Positions 18,586-27,783 of a stretch of DNA of 64,000 nt are shown in pieces. The notes under the pieces were generated by a model, which did no database searches, was not told the DNA's origin, and was given only the letters and a program-made list of their open reading frames with translations. The stretch's first letter is position 1. Each line of letters begins with the position of its first letter. This DNA is from Alterisphingorhabdus sp051668705 (lineage in GTDB: Bacteria; Pseudomonadota; Alphaproteobacteria; Sphingomonadales; Sphingomonadaceae): the NCBI RefSeq assembly GCF_051668705.1, contig NZ_CP196351.1, positions 1,984,001 through 2,048,000 of the forward strand, in the 5' to 3' direction. The position numbers and the translations under genes are program-made.

Positions 18586-20109
18586 ATGGAAAAGATAATT
18601 GTAATAAAATATATATCGCTCTGGAGATGGCTATGCCTATGCATATGTAGCCTTTCCAGCATATTTGTAGTTACTAATGCACATGCGCAAACAACGCCGT
18701 TCCAATGTACTGGCGATGTTTATCAAGTGCAATCAGGCCAACTTAGGATATTCGATCCTTTATTGTCCAGCTATGTCGATATTGGCCCTGATAATAGTAA
18801 CTATAACGCCATAGGCTTTAATGTTAGAGACGGTTTGATTTACGGCATGTTCAACACTGATGTCATCCGTGTTGACGCTAATGGCATATTAACGACATTA
18901 TTCAGCGTTTCGTTCAGTTCTCTTTCAGGAGACGTGGATAATAATAATAATTTATGGGTAAATACAGATAACAATCTATTACAAGTGATTAATCTGGCTA
19001 CGCAAAGCGTATCCACCGTTACCATGAGTCAGAACAGGCCTGGCGGCGCAGCCGATATGGCATTTGTGGATACAAGCATAGGCTCGCGCATAATAATGGT
19101 CGGCCGCACGCAAATGGCTTTAATCGACCCCGTGACAGGGGCAACCACGTCAGCCAATGTAGCAGACCTGCCCAATGAAGGCACGACAGGCGCCATTTGG
19201 TCAGACGGTGCCGGACGGGTTTTGCTGTTCAAAAACACAACGGGCAATGTTTATGAACTATTTGACTTTTTAACCTCTAATCCACGCGCCGAATTGGTCG
19301 CAACCGGCGTTCCCTCAGGTAATAATGATGGAACGTCATGCAGCACAGCCCCCTTCCCCAATTTACCCCCAATTGCTTTCAATGATGATTTCCGCACACC
19401 GTTTAATACGGCCATTACCGCCAATGTGATTACAAATAATGGCAATGGCATGGATAATGATCCGGAAGACTCTGCCATCACAGTAGCCACAAGTCCGGTC
19501 AACGATGTACAAAATGGTAGCCTTACTCTTGCTGCGGATGGTAGCTTTACCTATACGCCGGATAATGGTTTTTTTGGCACGGACAGCTTTACCTATCGCA
19601 TTACCGATGCCTCAGGTTTAAGCGACACTGCGACAGTAACCATCATTGTTGAAAGAGCGATTATTACCGTCGAAAAATCATCTATTGTTTATCAACCCAC
19701 GGCGCAATTTGGCTATGCCCTGCCACAAAATGAAGTGATTTACGCCATCGTGGTGCGCAATACGGGGACCGGACCAACAGATAGTGACAGCTTGCTCATC
19801 GTTGACAGAATGCCTGCAAAACTGGCCTTTTGGAACGATGATATTGATGCTGGCGGCAGTGATGACTTTTCAGGCAACAACCCTATCGGTATCATCGATA
19901 ATGGCTCTGGCTTGGACTTCGATTTTACGCGCGATGTAAGGTTTTCCGATGCCGTAAATCCGCCCAGCAGTTTTGCCGATTGCAATTACGCCCCGCAATC
20001 TGGCTTTGATCCTGCTGTTCGCTATATTTGCTTCAACCCCAAAGGCAATATGAATGCTGGCGGCAGTTCAACCGAATTCATTCTGCATTTCCGGGCACGG
20101 ATCGAGTGA
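18586..20109 (+). CDS. Exported protein with Ig-like (bacterial cadherin-type) domain
   Basis: A 507-residue protein with a signal peptide ending near residue 35 (TNAHAQ). Residues ~40-250 form repeated short beta units resembling a propeller (DUF6923-like by impression). Residues ~262-350 form one Ig-like module with PPIAFNDDF and the GSFTYTPDNGFFGTDSFTY signature of tandem-95/VCBS-type repeats. The C-terminal part (~350-507) resembles DUF11-like surface modules. No sorting anchor is visible, so it may be released or exported by an unlinked system. The 5' third is clearly AT-rich relative to its neighbours. Confidence 0.75.
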   Translation: MEKIIVIKYISLWRWLCLCICSLSSIFVVTNAHAQTTPFQCTGDVYQVQSGQLRIFDPLLSSYVDIGPDNSNYNAIGFNVRDGLIYGMFNTDVIRVDANGILTTLFSVSFSSLSGDVDNNNNLWVNTDNNLLQVINLATQSVSTVTMSQNRPGGAADMAFVDTSIGSRIIMVGRTQMALIDPVTGATTSANVADLPNEGTTGAIWSDGAGRVLLFKNTTGNVYELFDFLTSNPRAELVATGVPSGNNDGTSCSTAPFPNLPPIAFNDDFRTPFNTAITANVITNNGNGMDNDPEDSAITVATSPVNDVQNGSLTLAADGSFTYTPDNGFFGTDSFTYRITDASGLSDTATVTIIVERAIITVEKSSIVYQPTAQFGYALPQNEVIYAIVVRNTGTGPTDSDSLLIVDRMPAKLAFWNDDIDAGGSDDFSGNNPIGIIDNGSGLDFDFTRDVRFSDAVNPPSSFADCNYAPQSGFDPAVRYICFNPKGNMNAGGSSTEFILHFRARIE

Positions 20110-20115
20110 GATGGT

Positions 20116-21552
20116 TTAAGCGCTAAGAGGCACACCGAACAGATCATGTGCGTCGGCGTCTTCTATTTCTACATCGATAATATCACCGACATTACATGCA
20201 CCAGAAACATCGCGCAGGAAGACATTGCCATCGATTTCAGGGGCATCAGCTTGTGAACGACCAGTGGCGCCAATACTGCCGTCTTCGTCAGCCTCGCCAA
20301 TGTCATCAATGATAACGGGCAAGGTTCGGCCTATTTTGGCCTGCAATTTGGCGCTGCTGATACGCGCAGTGGTTTCCATTAACCGTTGGAAACGTTCTTC
20401 TTTCACCGCTTCGGGCACATGGCCATCAAGATCATTGGCCGATGCGCCTTCTACTGGTTCAAAGCGAAAACCGCCGACACGATCCAGTTGTGCCTCTTCC
20501 AGCCATTCCAGCAGATATTCAAAATCCGCTTCGCTTTCACCTGGAAAGCCGACAACAAAGGTTGAGCGTATGGTCAGATCCGGGCAGATGGCACGCCATT
20601 CCTTGATCCGGTCCAGCACCTTCGCCTCATTGGCGGGGCGTTTCATGCGTTTCAAAACCGATGGCGCGGCATGTTGAAACGGAATATCAAGATAGGGCGT
20701 GACCAGTCCTTCGGCCATGAGCGGAATAAGCTGTGCAACATGCGGATAGGGATAAACATAATGCATGCGCACCCATGGGCGCTGTCCATCCGCCGATTGC
20801 AGCCCACCCAATTCACGCGCCAGATCGACCATATGACTGCGGGTTTCACGGCCTTTCCAATCATAGCTTTTATGCCGTGTATCGACACCATAGGCCGATG
20901 TATCCTGGCTGATGACCAGCAATTCGCGAGTCCCTGCCCCGACCAGCTTTTCCGCCTCGCGCAGCACTGCATCAACCCGCCGGCTGACCAGATCACCGCG
21001 CAATTGCGGGATAATACAAAAGGAGCAACGGTGATTGCAGCCTTCGCTAATTTTCAAATAGCTATAATGACGCGGCGTTAATTTCAGCCCGCCATTTTGC
21101 GTGGCGGCATCAGGGTCAGCCACTTTAACTTTTGGCTGCGGGACAAGATCAATATATTCACCGCGTGCCGGGGGCGCTGCTTCATGTACAGCGCCAACCA
21201 CATCTTCATATTGTGCCGCCCCGGTTATGGCCAGCACATCAGGAAAGCGTGCGCGAATAACTTCGGCCTCTTTGCCCATACAGCCAGTGACGATAACCCG
21301 GCCATTTTCCGCCATCGCTTCGCCAATCGCTTCCAGACTTTCCTCTTTGGCGCTGTCCAGAAAGCCGCATGTATTGACCAGCACAACATCCGCGCCGGCA
21401 TAGTCAGCGGACATATGATAACCATCAGCCCGCAAACGCGTCAAAATCCGTTCACTATCAACCAAGGCTTTGGGACAGCCAAGAGATACCATGCCCACTT
21501 TGGGCGGCGCGGGGATGGAAAGTGGTGGGTTTGTAGCCATGGGATGCGCCAT
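20116..21552 (-). CDS. rimO: Ribosomal protein uS12 methylthiotransferase RimO
   Basis: Radical-SAM enzyme of 478 residues that methylthiolates the conserved aspartate of ribosomal protein S12. The N-terminal UPF0004 domain holds three cluster cysteines (SLGCPK, VNTCGF, VTGCMG); the radical SAM motif is EGCNHRCSFCIIPQLRG; a C-terminal TRAM domain ends the protein. The order and the SLGCPKALVDSE start separate it from MiaB. It converges with the exported-protein gene with only six bases between. Confidence 0.97.
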   Translation of the reverse strand: MAHPMATNPPLSIPAPPKVGMVSLGCPKALVDSERILTRLRADGYHMSADYAGADVVLVNTCGFLDSAKEESLEAIGEAMAENGRVIVTGCMGKEAEVIRARFPDVLAITGAAQYEDVVGAVHEAAPPARGEYIDLVPQPKVKVADPDAATQNGGLKLTPRHYSYLKISEGCNHRCSFCIIPQLRGDLVSRRVDAVLREAEKLVGAGTRELLVISQDTSAYGVDTRHKSYDWKGRETRSHMVDLARELGGLQSADGQRPWVRMHYVYPYPHVAQLIPLMAEGLVTPYLDIPFQHAAPSVLKRMKRPANEAKVLDRIKEWRAICPDLTIRSTFVVGFPGESEADFEYLLEWLEEAQLDRVGGFRFEPVEGASANDLDGHVPEAVKEERFQRLMETTARISSAKLQAKIGRTLPVIIDDIGEADEDGSIGATGRSQADAPEIDGNVFLRDVSGACNVGDIIDVEIEDADAHDLFGVPLSA

Positions 21553-21597
21553 TACCGGCGATTCTGCCTTATGTCACGCAAAAGGCGATGATTAGCC

Positions 21598-21972
21598 TTA
21601 TGTGCCAAGATGGTTTTGGCTGTCAGTCCAAAAATCTTGATCGCCACCCGCAGATGATTGGTCTATGCTTGCCATAACTTCTTTGGTGACATTTTTACCG
21701 CCAGACAAATTATCAATAATCACGCCAACTGTATAAATCGGTCCCCAGGGAATGCCCCACCAACCCAATATGGCTGAAAGAATGGTCAGAGGGATTCCTT
21801 TGGCCACGCGTTTTCCGGACGTTGGAATAAAATGTATATTTGTCGATCGTCTAAATGTCATAATTATGATGGAAATTGTATATTGATAAATAACAAACCG
21901 ACCACCATCGTCCACTGCTTGATGTAAGTCAGCGATGCTCATTCCATCGATACCAATAATTTTTTGTGCCAT
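21598..21972 (-). CDS. Conserved small membrane protein with GWWGIPWGP motif
   Basis: A 124-residue protein. A DGGRFVIYQYTISIIIMTFR segment and a second hydrophobic stretch ending GWWGIPWGPIYT suggest one or two membrane-embedded segments; the C-terminus is soluble. I recall similar sequences as hypothetical proteins in varied bacteria but know no function. GGGGGAGGG lies just ahead of the ATG (minus strand, 21973-21985). It is divergent from the GRDP-like gene with 174 bp between, which may make them a regulated pair. Confidence 0.7.
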   Translation of the reverse strand: MAQKIIGIDGMSIADLHQAVDDGGRFVIYQYTISIIIMTFRRSTNIHFIPTSGKRVAKGIPLTILSAILGWWGIPWGPIYTVGVIIDNLSGGKNVTKEVMASIDQSSAGGDQDFWTDSQNHLGT

Positions 21973-22146
21973 AATGCCCTCCCCCTATAATTCTGAGAAT
22001 ATAATCTCACATTTCCATTATGAATACATATTCGCATTTTGGCTTCAAGGTTAAAGCCTATTTATGCTTCGGGACGGTTGATAATAGATGTCATTAAATG
22101 GTCATTCAGCCTATATTGGCACCATAGAATAGGGAGGTTTGTTCCA

Positions 22147-22890
22147 ATGTACAAAAAGGACCAGCTATGGTTAGCGCTTGAGGCGATGAATATTTCGCCA
22201 CTTAGTGCGGCCCTCACTTTTGAACAAAGGCTAGCGCGAGAAAATGGCTGGTCGGCACAATTCACGCAGCAAGTTATGCAGGAATATCGGCGTTTCCTGT
22301 ACCTCGCTGCCACTGGTTCAGTTCCAGTTACTCCATCTGTAGCTGTGGATGAGGCATGGCATCTTCATCTAAGTTATAGCCGTCATTACTGGGATATATT
22401 GTGTAAAGACATCATAATGAAGCCCCTGCACCATGGCCCGACCATTGGCGGTGAAACTGAAGATGTGCGCTATCGCGAACAATATGAGCATAGTTTGGAA
22501 ATGTATCAGCAGGTTTTTGGGCAGCCTGCGCCAAACATTATCTAGCCAGATAGTGACACCAGATTTTCCACGAATTTGCGCCGTGTTGATACGGCTAAAA
22601 ACTGGGTCATCCCCAAATGGCCATCACGCATCGCCGCTATTGCTGGTTCTGCAGCGATATTGTCTGCATGTGTAATGCTGAGCGGCGCAATTGCCAAAAG
22701 CGAACCAAAAAGTAGCGAAGATCCTACCATGGCCATTGTTGTTGGCATCGCGATTATTTTAGGGGTTTTCATGTTACTGGGAGGCTCAGGGCGCGGCGGC
22801 GGTGGTCGAGGTGGAGGTGATGGCGGTTCTGGTGTTGGCGGTAGTGGATGCGGCGGATGCAGTGGATGCGGTGGATGCGGCGGCGATTAA
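22147..22890 (+). pseudogene. GRDP-like membrane protein with Gly/Cys-rich tail, interrupted by in-frame TAG
   Basis: The first part (132 codons) carries the GRDP-like signature: VDEAWHLHLSYSRHYWDILC, then LHHGPTIGG, and a QY-x9-Y-x3-FG helix. It ends at TAG (22543-22545) just after PNII. The same frame continues without a shift: PDSDTRFSTNLRRVDTAKNW, a hydrophobic segment, a second membrane segment (AIVVGIAIILGVFMLLGG) and a tail of Gly and Cys (SGCGGCSGCGGCGGD). Family members I recall usually have Trp at the point of the stop (TGG to TAG). GGGAGG lies nine bases ahead of the ATG. Either a recent nonsense mutation or readthrough; the second half has only a weak TTG start. Confidence 0.7.
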
Positions 22891-22932
22891 ATTCGCATTG
22901 CTCATAAACACAATCTGACGCACACTATACAT

Positions 22933-23589
22933 ATGACCATTATTCCATCTGTTAAAGGCCGCCTTTTCATCGCGCGGCATGGCGAAACTGTTTATAATGC
23001 CGCCAAACGCTTACAGGGTGAACATACCCATACCCCGCTTACCCGTCGCGGCTTCGCGCAGGCCGATACCATGGGCGCTGCGCTGCGCAATCTATTGGGC
23101 GTGAAGCCGGCCTTGACACTCTGGGCGTCCGAAACGGGCCGGGCTTTGCAGACTTTGGCGGTTATCGCCGAACATCTGGAGCTGGATTGGCATCAAGCAG
23201 AGCGTGACACGCGATTGATGGAAATCGGCATGGGCAGTTGGGGCGGGCAATATTATGCTGATGTCATTGCGGCACAAGGCGGTGATATGGCCAATGTTAT
23301 TGATCCAGATAGCGGCGCGCTTATGCCTGCTCCAGATGGTGAAAACTATCCCTCCATCCGCGAACGCGTGCTCGCTTGGACAGCCGATCATGCACAAGAT
23401 GACGGCGACAAGCTGGTTATCATGCACGGCATTTCCAGCCGCGTGCTGCGCGGTGCTTTGTTGGGCTTGCCGGATACGCCGCGCCTGAACGCGCCAATAG
23501 CGCCGGGTTTGCCGCAAGGCTCTGTTACTTGCTTTGAAAATGGTGCAGAAACATTGGTTGTCGAAGGTATTGGCGGCCAAGTGGCATGA
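22933..23589 (+). CDS. Histidine phosphatase (phosphoglycerate mutase-like) family protein
   Basis: A 218-residue member of the branch-1 histidine phosphatases. The nucleophile motif is IARHGETVYN near residue 14, the second arginine/glutamate region is MEIGMGSWGG, and the second catalytic histidine is in VIMHGISSR. Such proteins range from phosphoglycerate mutases to sugar-phosphate or cofactor phosphatases, so the substrate cannot be assigned. Its stop overlaps the next gene's ATG (23586), so the two are coupled. Confidence 0.88.
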   Translation: MTIIPSVKGRLFIARHGETVYNAAKRLQGEHTHTPLTRRGFAQADTMGAALRNLLGVKPALTLWASETGRALQTLAVIAEHLELDWHQAERDTRLMEIGMGSWGGQYYADVIAAQGGDMANVIDPDSGALMPAPDGENYPSIRERVLAWTADHAQDDGDKLVIMHGISSRVLRGALLGLPDTPRLNAPIAPGLPQGSVTCFENGAETLVVEGIGGQVA

Positions 23590-24101
23590 CGAAACACATC
23601 TTCTCCACCTCCGGGCTGCGCTTGGCGCTGGTAATAGCGATATTCACTTTGGCCGTGCCAGCTGCAATGGCAAAGGACAGTCTGGGCCTGTTTGAGAGTT
23701 GGGCCGCTTTTCGTGATCCCGATGTGCCGCGCTGCTATGCGATTGCCAAGCCGGAAGAGATTAGCGGACCAGACCGCAACCGTGCCTATGCCAGTATCGG
23801 ATATTGGCCCAAAAAGCAGCTTTATGGGCAATTTCATATCCATCTCAGCCGCGACATGATCAAAAACGCTGACATCACTTTGCGGGTTGGCCGCCGCCGC
23901 TTCACATTAACCGGTAAGGGTGAAGATGCGTGGAGCCAAAACCGGAAAATGGATGCAGCCATTGTCGCCGCACTGCGCCAATCGCGAACTATGACTGTTA
24001 CCGCACGGTCTGCTGGTGGCGGGCGCATCATTGACAAATATACTCTGCCCGGCGTGGCCACCGCAATGGATGCTGCGGCTCTGGCCTGTGCCAGACTGTA
24101 A
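23586..24101 (+). CDS. Exported protein, IalB-like (invasion-associated locus B type)
   Basis: A 171-residue protein with a signal peptide ending around AAMAK. The mature part has short beta strands and ends with MDAAALACARL; one Cys near the start (VPRCYAIAK) and one at the end could pair. The layout resembles alphaproteobacterial IalB-related proteins often found next to rlmN. Role unknown. It overlaps the phosphatase gene by four bases and lies 62 bp before rlmN. Confidence 0.65.
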   Translation: MTKHIFSTSGLRLALVIAIFTLAVPAAMAKDSLGLFESWAAFRDPDVPRCYAIAKPEEISGPDRNRAYASIGYWPKKQLYGQFHIHLSRDMIKNADITLRVGRRRFTLTGKGEDAWSQNRKMDAAIVAALRQSRTMTVTARSAGGGRIIDKYTLPGVATAMDAAALACARL

Positions 24102-24163
24102 ACCTTTAAGATTGTTTGATCGCTTCACGCCAACGTCTTCCCTTTCTCTATCCCCTCCCCTAT

Positions 24164-25402
24164 ATGCGCCAAATGCAAATTCCCGGCCATATTGACCCCG
24201 TCCCCGTTCCACGTCCGGACAATGTTACACCGCGCGCTGATGGGCGGGTTGAGCTTATGGGCTTGAAGCGCGAGGATATTCGCGATTTATTTGCTGAAGC
24301 AGGCTTGGACCCTAAACAGGCTAAGCTGCGTTCCAAACAGGTATTCCATTGGATATATCATCGCGGTGTTGGTGATTTTGCCGATATGACCGACATTTCA
24401 AAGACCATGCGCCCTTGGCTTGCGCAAAGGTTTATCGTCGGACGGCCAGAGATTGTTGAAGCGCAAATATCGGAAGATGGCACGCGCAAATGGCTGTTGC
24501 AAACCGCAGATGGCCATGATTATGAAATGGTGTTCATTCCCGATGCTGATCGCGGCACCTTGTGCATTTCCAGTCAGGTTGGGTGCACGCTCAATTGTAC
24601 TTTCTGCCATACTGGCACTATGCGTTTGGTGCGCAACCTGACCCCTGGTGAAATTGTGGGCCAAGTCATGCTTGCCCGTGACGCGCTGGGCGAATGGCCC
24701 AAAGGTGCCATGGACGGCCTGGATGATGCGGAGGATAGCGGCGATTATCGCGCTGATGGGCGCCTTCTCACCAATATCGTGCTGATGGGCATGGGTGAGC
24801 CGCTGTATAATTTTGACAATGTGCGCGACGCGATGAAGATTGTCATGCACCCGGAAGGACTCTCCCTCTCTCGTCGGCGGATTACCTTATCGACCAGCGG
24901 CGTTGTCCCCTTAATGGAACGCGCAGGCGAAGAGATAGGCGTAAATCTGGCGGTATCCCTGCATGCCACCAACAAAGCTGTGCGCGATGAGATTGTTCCG
25001 ATCAATAAGAAATACGGGCTTGAAGAGCTGCTCGCAGCCTGTGCCGCCTATCCTGGGGCCAGCAATGCACGGCGCATCACCTTTGAATATGTGATGCTAA
25101 AAGATAAGAATGACAGTGATGAGGATGCGCATGAACTGGTGCGTCTTATCAAGCGCTATGATCTTCCAGCCAAGGTTAATTTGATCCCGTTCAACCCTTG
25201 GCAGGGCGCTATATATGAATGCTCGACACCGGAACGTATTAAGCGCTTTTCGAACATCATTTTTGAAGCTGGTATCAGTGCGCCAGTGCGCACACCGCGT
25301 GGTCGGGATATTGATGCAGCATGCGGCCAGTTAAAAACCGCTGCGGAAAAGAAAAGCCGTGCTCAACTTGATCGAGAAGCCGCAGCCTTGGCCGAGCAAT
25401 AA
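24164..25402 (+). CDS. rlmN: Dual-specificity 23S rRNA/tRNA adenine C2-methyltransferase RlmN
   Basis: Radical-SAM methyltransferase of about 412 residues that makes m2A2503 in 23S rRNA and m2A37 in some tRNAs, tuning decoding accuracy. The cluster motif is GCTLNCTFCHTGTM (C-x3-C-x2-C); LMGMGEPLYNFDNV and SLHATNKAVRDEIVPINK are family hallmarks. The methyl-carrying Cys is plausibly the one in DIDAACGQLK near the C-terminus. ATG 24164 or 24173 are the likely starts. It converges with the flavin reductase gene with no bases between stop codons. Confidence 0.97.
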   Translation: MRQMQIPGHIDPVPVPRPDNVTPRADGRVELMGLKREDIRDLFAEAGLDPKQAKLRSKQVFHWIYHRGVGDFADMTDISKTMRPWLAQRFIVGRPEIVEAQISEDGTRKWLLQTADGHDYEMVFIPDADRGTLCISSQVGCTLNCTFCHTGTMRLVRNLTPGEIVGQVMLARDALGEWPKGAMDGLDDAEDSGDYRADGRLLTNIVLMGMGEPLYNFDNVRDAMKIVMHPEGLSLSRRRITLSTSGVVPLMERAGEEIGVNLAVSLHATNKAVRDEIVPINKKYGLEELLAACAAYPGASNARRITFEYVMLKDKNDSDEDAHELVRLIKRYDLPAKVNLIPFNPWQGAIYECSTPERIKRFSNIIFEAGISAPVRTPRGRDIDAACGQLKTAAEKKSRAQLDREAAALAEQ

Positions 25403-26020
25403 TTATTCAGGCCGATCCATCGCAAATTTGCTGGCCTCTTCAACGACGAAATAGTCCGCTGGACCGCCGCCTCGCATAATCGGCTTGGCGCGAGCCGTCT
25501 GGTAAACACCGTTTTCCAGCATTGCTTTGTCAATATGTACGCCGACGACTTCCCCCATGACCAACCAACTGTCCACCTCATCACCATCAGCATTTTGCAA
25601 CTGGACAATCTGGCTGGTCTTGCACTCAAAACTAACTGGCGACGCGGCAACACGCGGCGGGGTTACGCACCGTGATGCTGTTTTGGCCAGTTCAGCACGC
25701 GCAAATTCGTCAATTTCAGCATCAACCGGCGCAGCGCTCTCATTCATGGGTGACCGCAAATCATAGCTGGCAAGGTTCCAGACAAACTCCCCCATTTCAC
25801 GCGCATTGCGCAAGCTGTCCTTCGCGCCAATGCTAGCAAAACCAATGATTGGCGGAACATAATTAAATGCATTGAAAAAACTGTAAGGCGCCAGATTTGC
25901 CACGCCATCCCGATCAACTGTGCTGATCCACCCAATAGGGCGCGGAGCAATAATTGCATTAAACGGATTATGCGCAAGACCATGGCCATCAATGGGGCGA
26001 TAAAAATGATAATTGGTCAT
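25403..26020 (-). CDS. Flavin reductase-like FMN-binding protein
   Basis: A 205-residue split-barrel protein of the flavin reductase (DIM6/NTAB) family. NPFNAIIAPRPIGWISTVD, NLAPYSFFNAF and the central PPIIGFASIG strand are typical of the FMN-binding barrel. These proteins supply reduced flavin or bind FMN with unknown substrates. It is divergent from the cytochrome b561 gene, the 5' ends being less than 90 bp apart or overlapping depending on the start used. Confidence 0.88.
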   Translation of the reverse strand: MTNYHFYRPIDGHGLAHNPFNAIIAPRPIGWISTVDRDGVANLAPYSFFNAFNYVPPIIGFASIGAKDSLRNAREMGEFVWNLASYDLRSPMNESAAPVDAEIDEFARAELAKTASRCVTPPRVAASPVSFECKTSQIVQLQNADGDEVDSWLVMGEVVGVHIDKAMLENGVYQTARAKPIMRGGGPADYFVVEEASKFAMDRPE

Positions 26021-26105
26021 ATGGTCACTCGCTCGCTGGATTTACGTTGCTATTCTTCGTAACTATCTGGATATGGACAGCGAAAAGACAAGTATTGGTC
26101 CAAAC

Positions 26106-26930
26106 ATGTCAGATACAGATACCCCCACAGGAAATTCATCAGCCCGCCATAATTGGCTGACCCGTATCTGGCATTGGCTAAACTTGCTGTGTCTTGTCAC
26201 CTTGCTGATGAGCGGTCTCACCATATTTAATGCGCATCCCAGATTATATTGGGGTGATAGCGGCAATGTGCATGATCACGCATGGGCTGCGGTCGCCAGT
26301 GGACCGGATGATGCCTATATCCGCATTGGAGAGACGATTATCCCCTCCACCGGTTTTATGGGTCATTGGCGCGATGATCAGGGCTGTATCCAAAATTGGG
26401 CCTTTCCGTCATGGGCAACTATTCCCGGCTATTATGATCTGGCCGCAGGGCGCCGCTGGCATCTCTTTTTCGCATGGATTTTCAGTATCGGGCTGGCATG
26501 TTTCATGCTGGCAAGCCTTATCAATCGCCATGTTCAGCGCGATTTACATATGCAGCGGGACAATTGGCGACCTGCTATATTGTGGCGCAGTGTCAAAACC
26601 CATGCCAAGGGGCAATTTCTGCACAGCGAGGGCAGCGCAATTTATAACCCATTGCAGAAGCTCAGCTATATTCTGATTATCTTTGTCGCATTGCCACTGA
26701 TGATCGCCACAGGGCTGGCCATGTCCCCACAGATGAACGCCGCTTGGCCATGGCTGCCAGAGATATTTGGCGGGCGTCAGTCTGCGCGCTCAGTGCATTT
26801 TATCATTGCAGCGGCATTGGTGGCCTTCACTGTGCTGCATATCGTGCTGGTTCTGGTCAGTCGCCCAATATGGTTGGTAAAGGCCATGACGATCGGACAG
26901 AAAAGACTATCTGCAGAGGGTAAATCATGA
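26106..26930 (+). CDS. Cytochrome b561-type membrane subunit
   Basis: About 274 residues with four main membrane segments: RIWHWLNLLCLVTLLMSGLT, a segment after RRWHLFFAWIF, one around YILIIFVALPLMIATGLAMS and one around FIIAAALVAFTVLHIVLV. The His residues in these helices fit two haem b groups. Between helices 1 and 2 lies a periplasmic loop with W and C residues. It overlaps the molybdoprotein gene by ATGA, so it is its probable electron-exchange partner in the membrane, as YedZ is for YedY. Starts at 26073 and 26106 are both possible; neither has a clear RBS. Confidence 0.85.
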   Translation: MSDTDTPTGNSSARHNWLTRIWHWLNLLCLVTLLMSGLTIFNAHPRLYWGDSGNVHDHAWAAVASGPDDAYIRIGETIIPSTGFMGHWRDDQGCIQNWAFPSWATIPGYYDLAAGRRWHLFFAWIFSIGLACFMLASLINRHVQRDLHMQRDNWRPAILWRSVKTHAKGQFLHSEGSAIYNPLQKLSYILIIFVALPLMIATGLAMSPQMNAAWPWLPEIFGGRQSARSVHFIIAAALVAFTVLHIVLVLVSRPIWLVKAMTIGQKRLSAEGKS

Positions 26931-27703
26931 ACCGCCGCAGAGAGATATCACGCATCTCCCGCCGTAAATTGCTGGGCGGCGCTGCCATAGGTGCCGGTGC
27001 ATTATTATCAGGATGCGATCAGCTATCTAGCAATGCCAGTTTTCGCGGCCTTTTGAGCAAAGGCGAGGATGCTAACTTCACTGTGCAGCGATCGCTTGCC
27101 AGTCGCAATGCTTTGGCCGCAGAATTTGGCGAGGATAAAATCTCTGATATCTTCCCAGCCAATGGCACACGCTACCCCAGCCTGCCAGCCTATGCCAAAA
27201 TTGCCGAGCGGGGCTTTGCCGGCTGGCCATTATTTATAGACGGTCTGGTCGACAATCCTCAGAACCTTACACTGGAACAGGTTCGCGCAATGCCAGCACA
27301 AACGCAAATTACGCGCCATGATTGCGTCGAAGGTTGGAGCGCGATCGGCAAATGGACAGGTGTTCGTCTGTCGCACCTATTAAATATTGCAAAGCTCCAA
27401 AAGTCGGCGCGATATCTGGTCTTCCATTGTGCGGATACTCTTGGCGGTATTCCCTATTATGAGAGCATTGATCTTATCGACGCATTTCATCCACAGACTA
27501 TTATTGCGTGGAATTTAAATGATGAGCCACTGCCAATTGGCAATGGTGCCCCCCTGCGCCTGAGAGTAGAACGGCAATTGGGCTATAAACATGCCAAATA
27601 TCTGGTGCGGATAGAGGCTGTTGACAGCCTGACAGGCATTTATGGCGGCAAAGGGGGTTATTGGGAGGATGTGGCGGATTATGAATGGTATGGCGGCATT
27701 TAG
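26927..27703 (+). CDS. Tat-exported molybdopterin-dependent oxidoreductase (YedY/MsrP-like fold)
   Basis: A 258-residue protein with a Tat signal (RRKLLGG, preceded by further Arg) ending in a lipobox-like LLSGC, so it may be a lipid-anchored periplasmic enzyme. The molybdopterin domain has RHDCVEGWSAIGKWTGV, with the Cys that should ligate Mo, and NGAPLRLRVERQLGYKHAKY. The family includes methionine sulfoxide reductase MsrP and sulfite-oxidase-like enzymes; substrate unknown. It overlaps the cytochrome gene by four bases and is followed 80 bp later by cfa. Confidence 0.88.
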   Translation: MNRRREISRISRRKLLGGAAIGAGALLSGCDQLSSNASFRGLLSKGEDANFTVQRSLASRNALAAEFGEDKISDIFPANGTRYPSLPAYAKIAERGFAGWPLFIDGLVDNPQNLTLEQVRAMPAQTQITRHDCVEGWSAIGKWTGVRLSHLLNIAKLQKSARYLVFHCADTLGGIPYYESIDLIDAFHPQTIIAWNLNDEPLPIGNGAPLRLRVERQLGYKHAKYLVRIEAVDSLTGIYGGKGGYWEDVADYEWYGGI

Positions 27704-27783
27704 GCTTGCGCACATATCTTAGTTGACTAGCATGCATGAAATGGGGATTGGGTGAGACTGATCTTTTAGGGACGCAAAAGACA

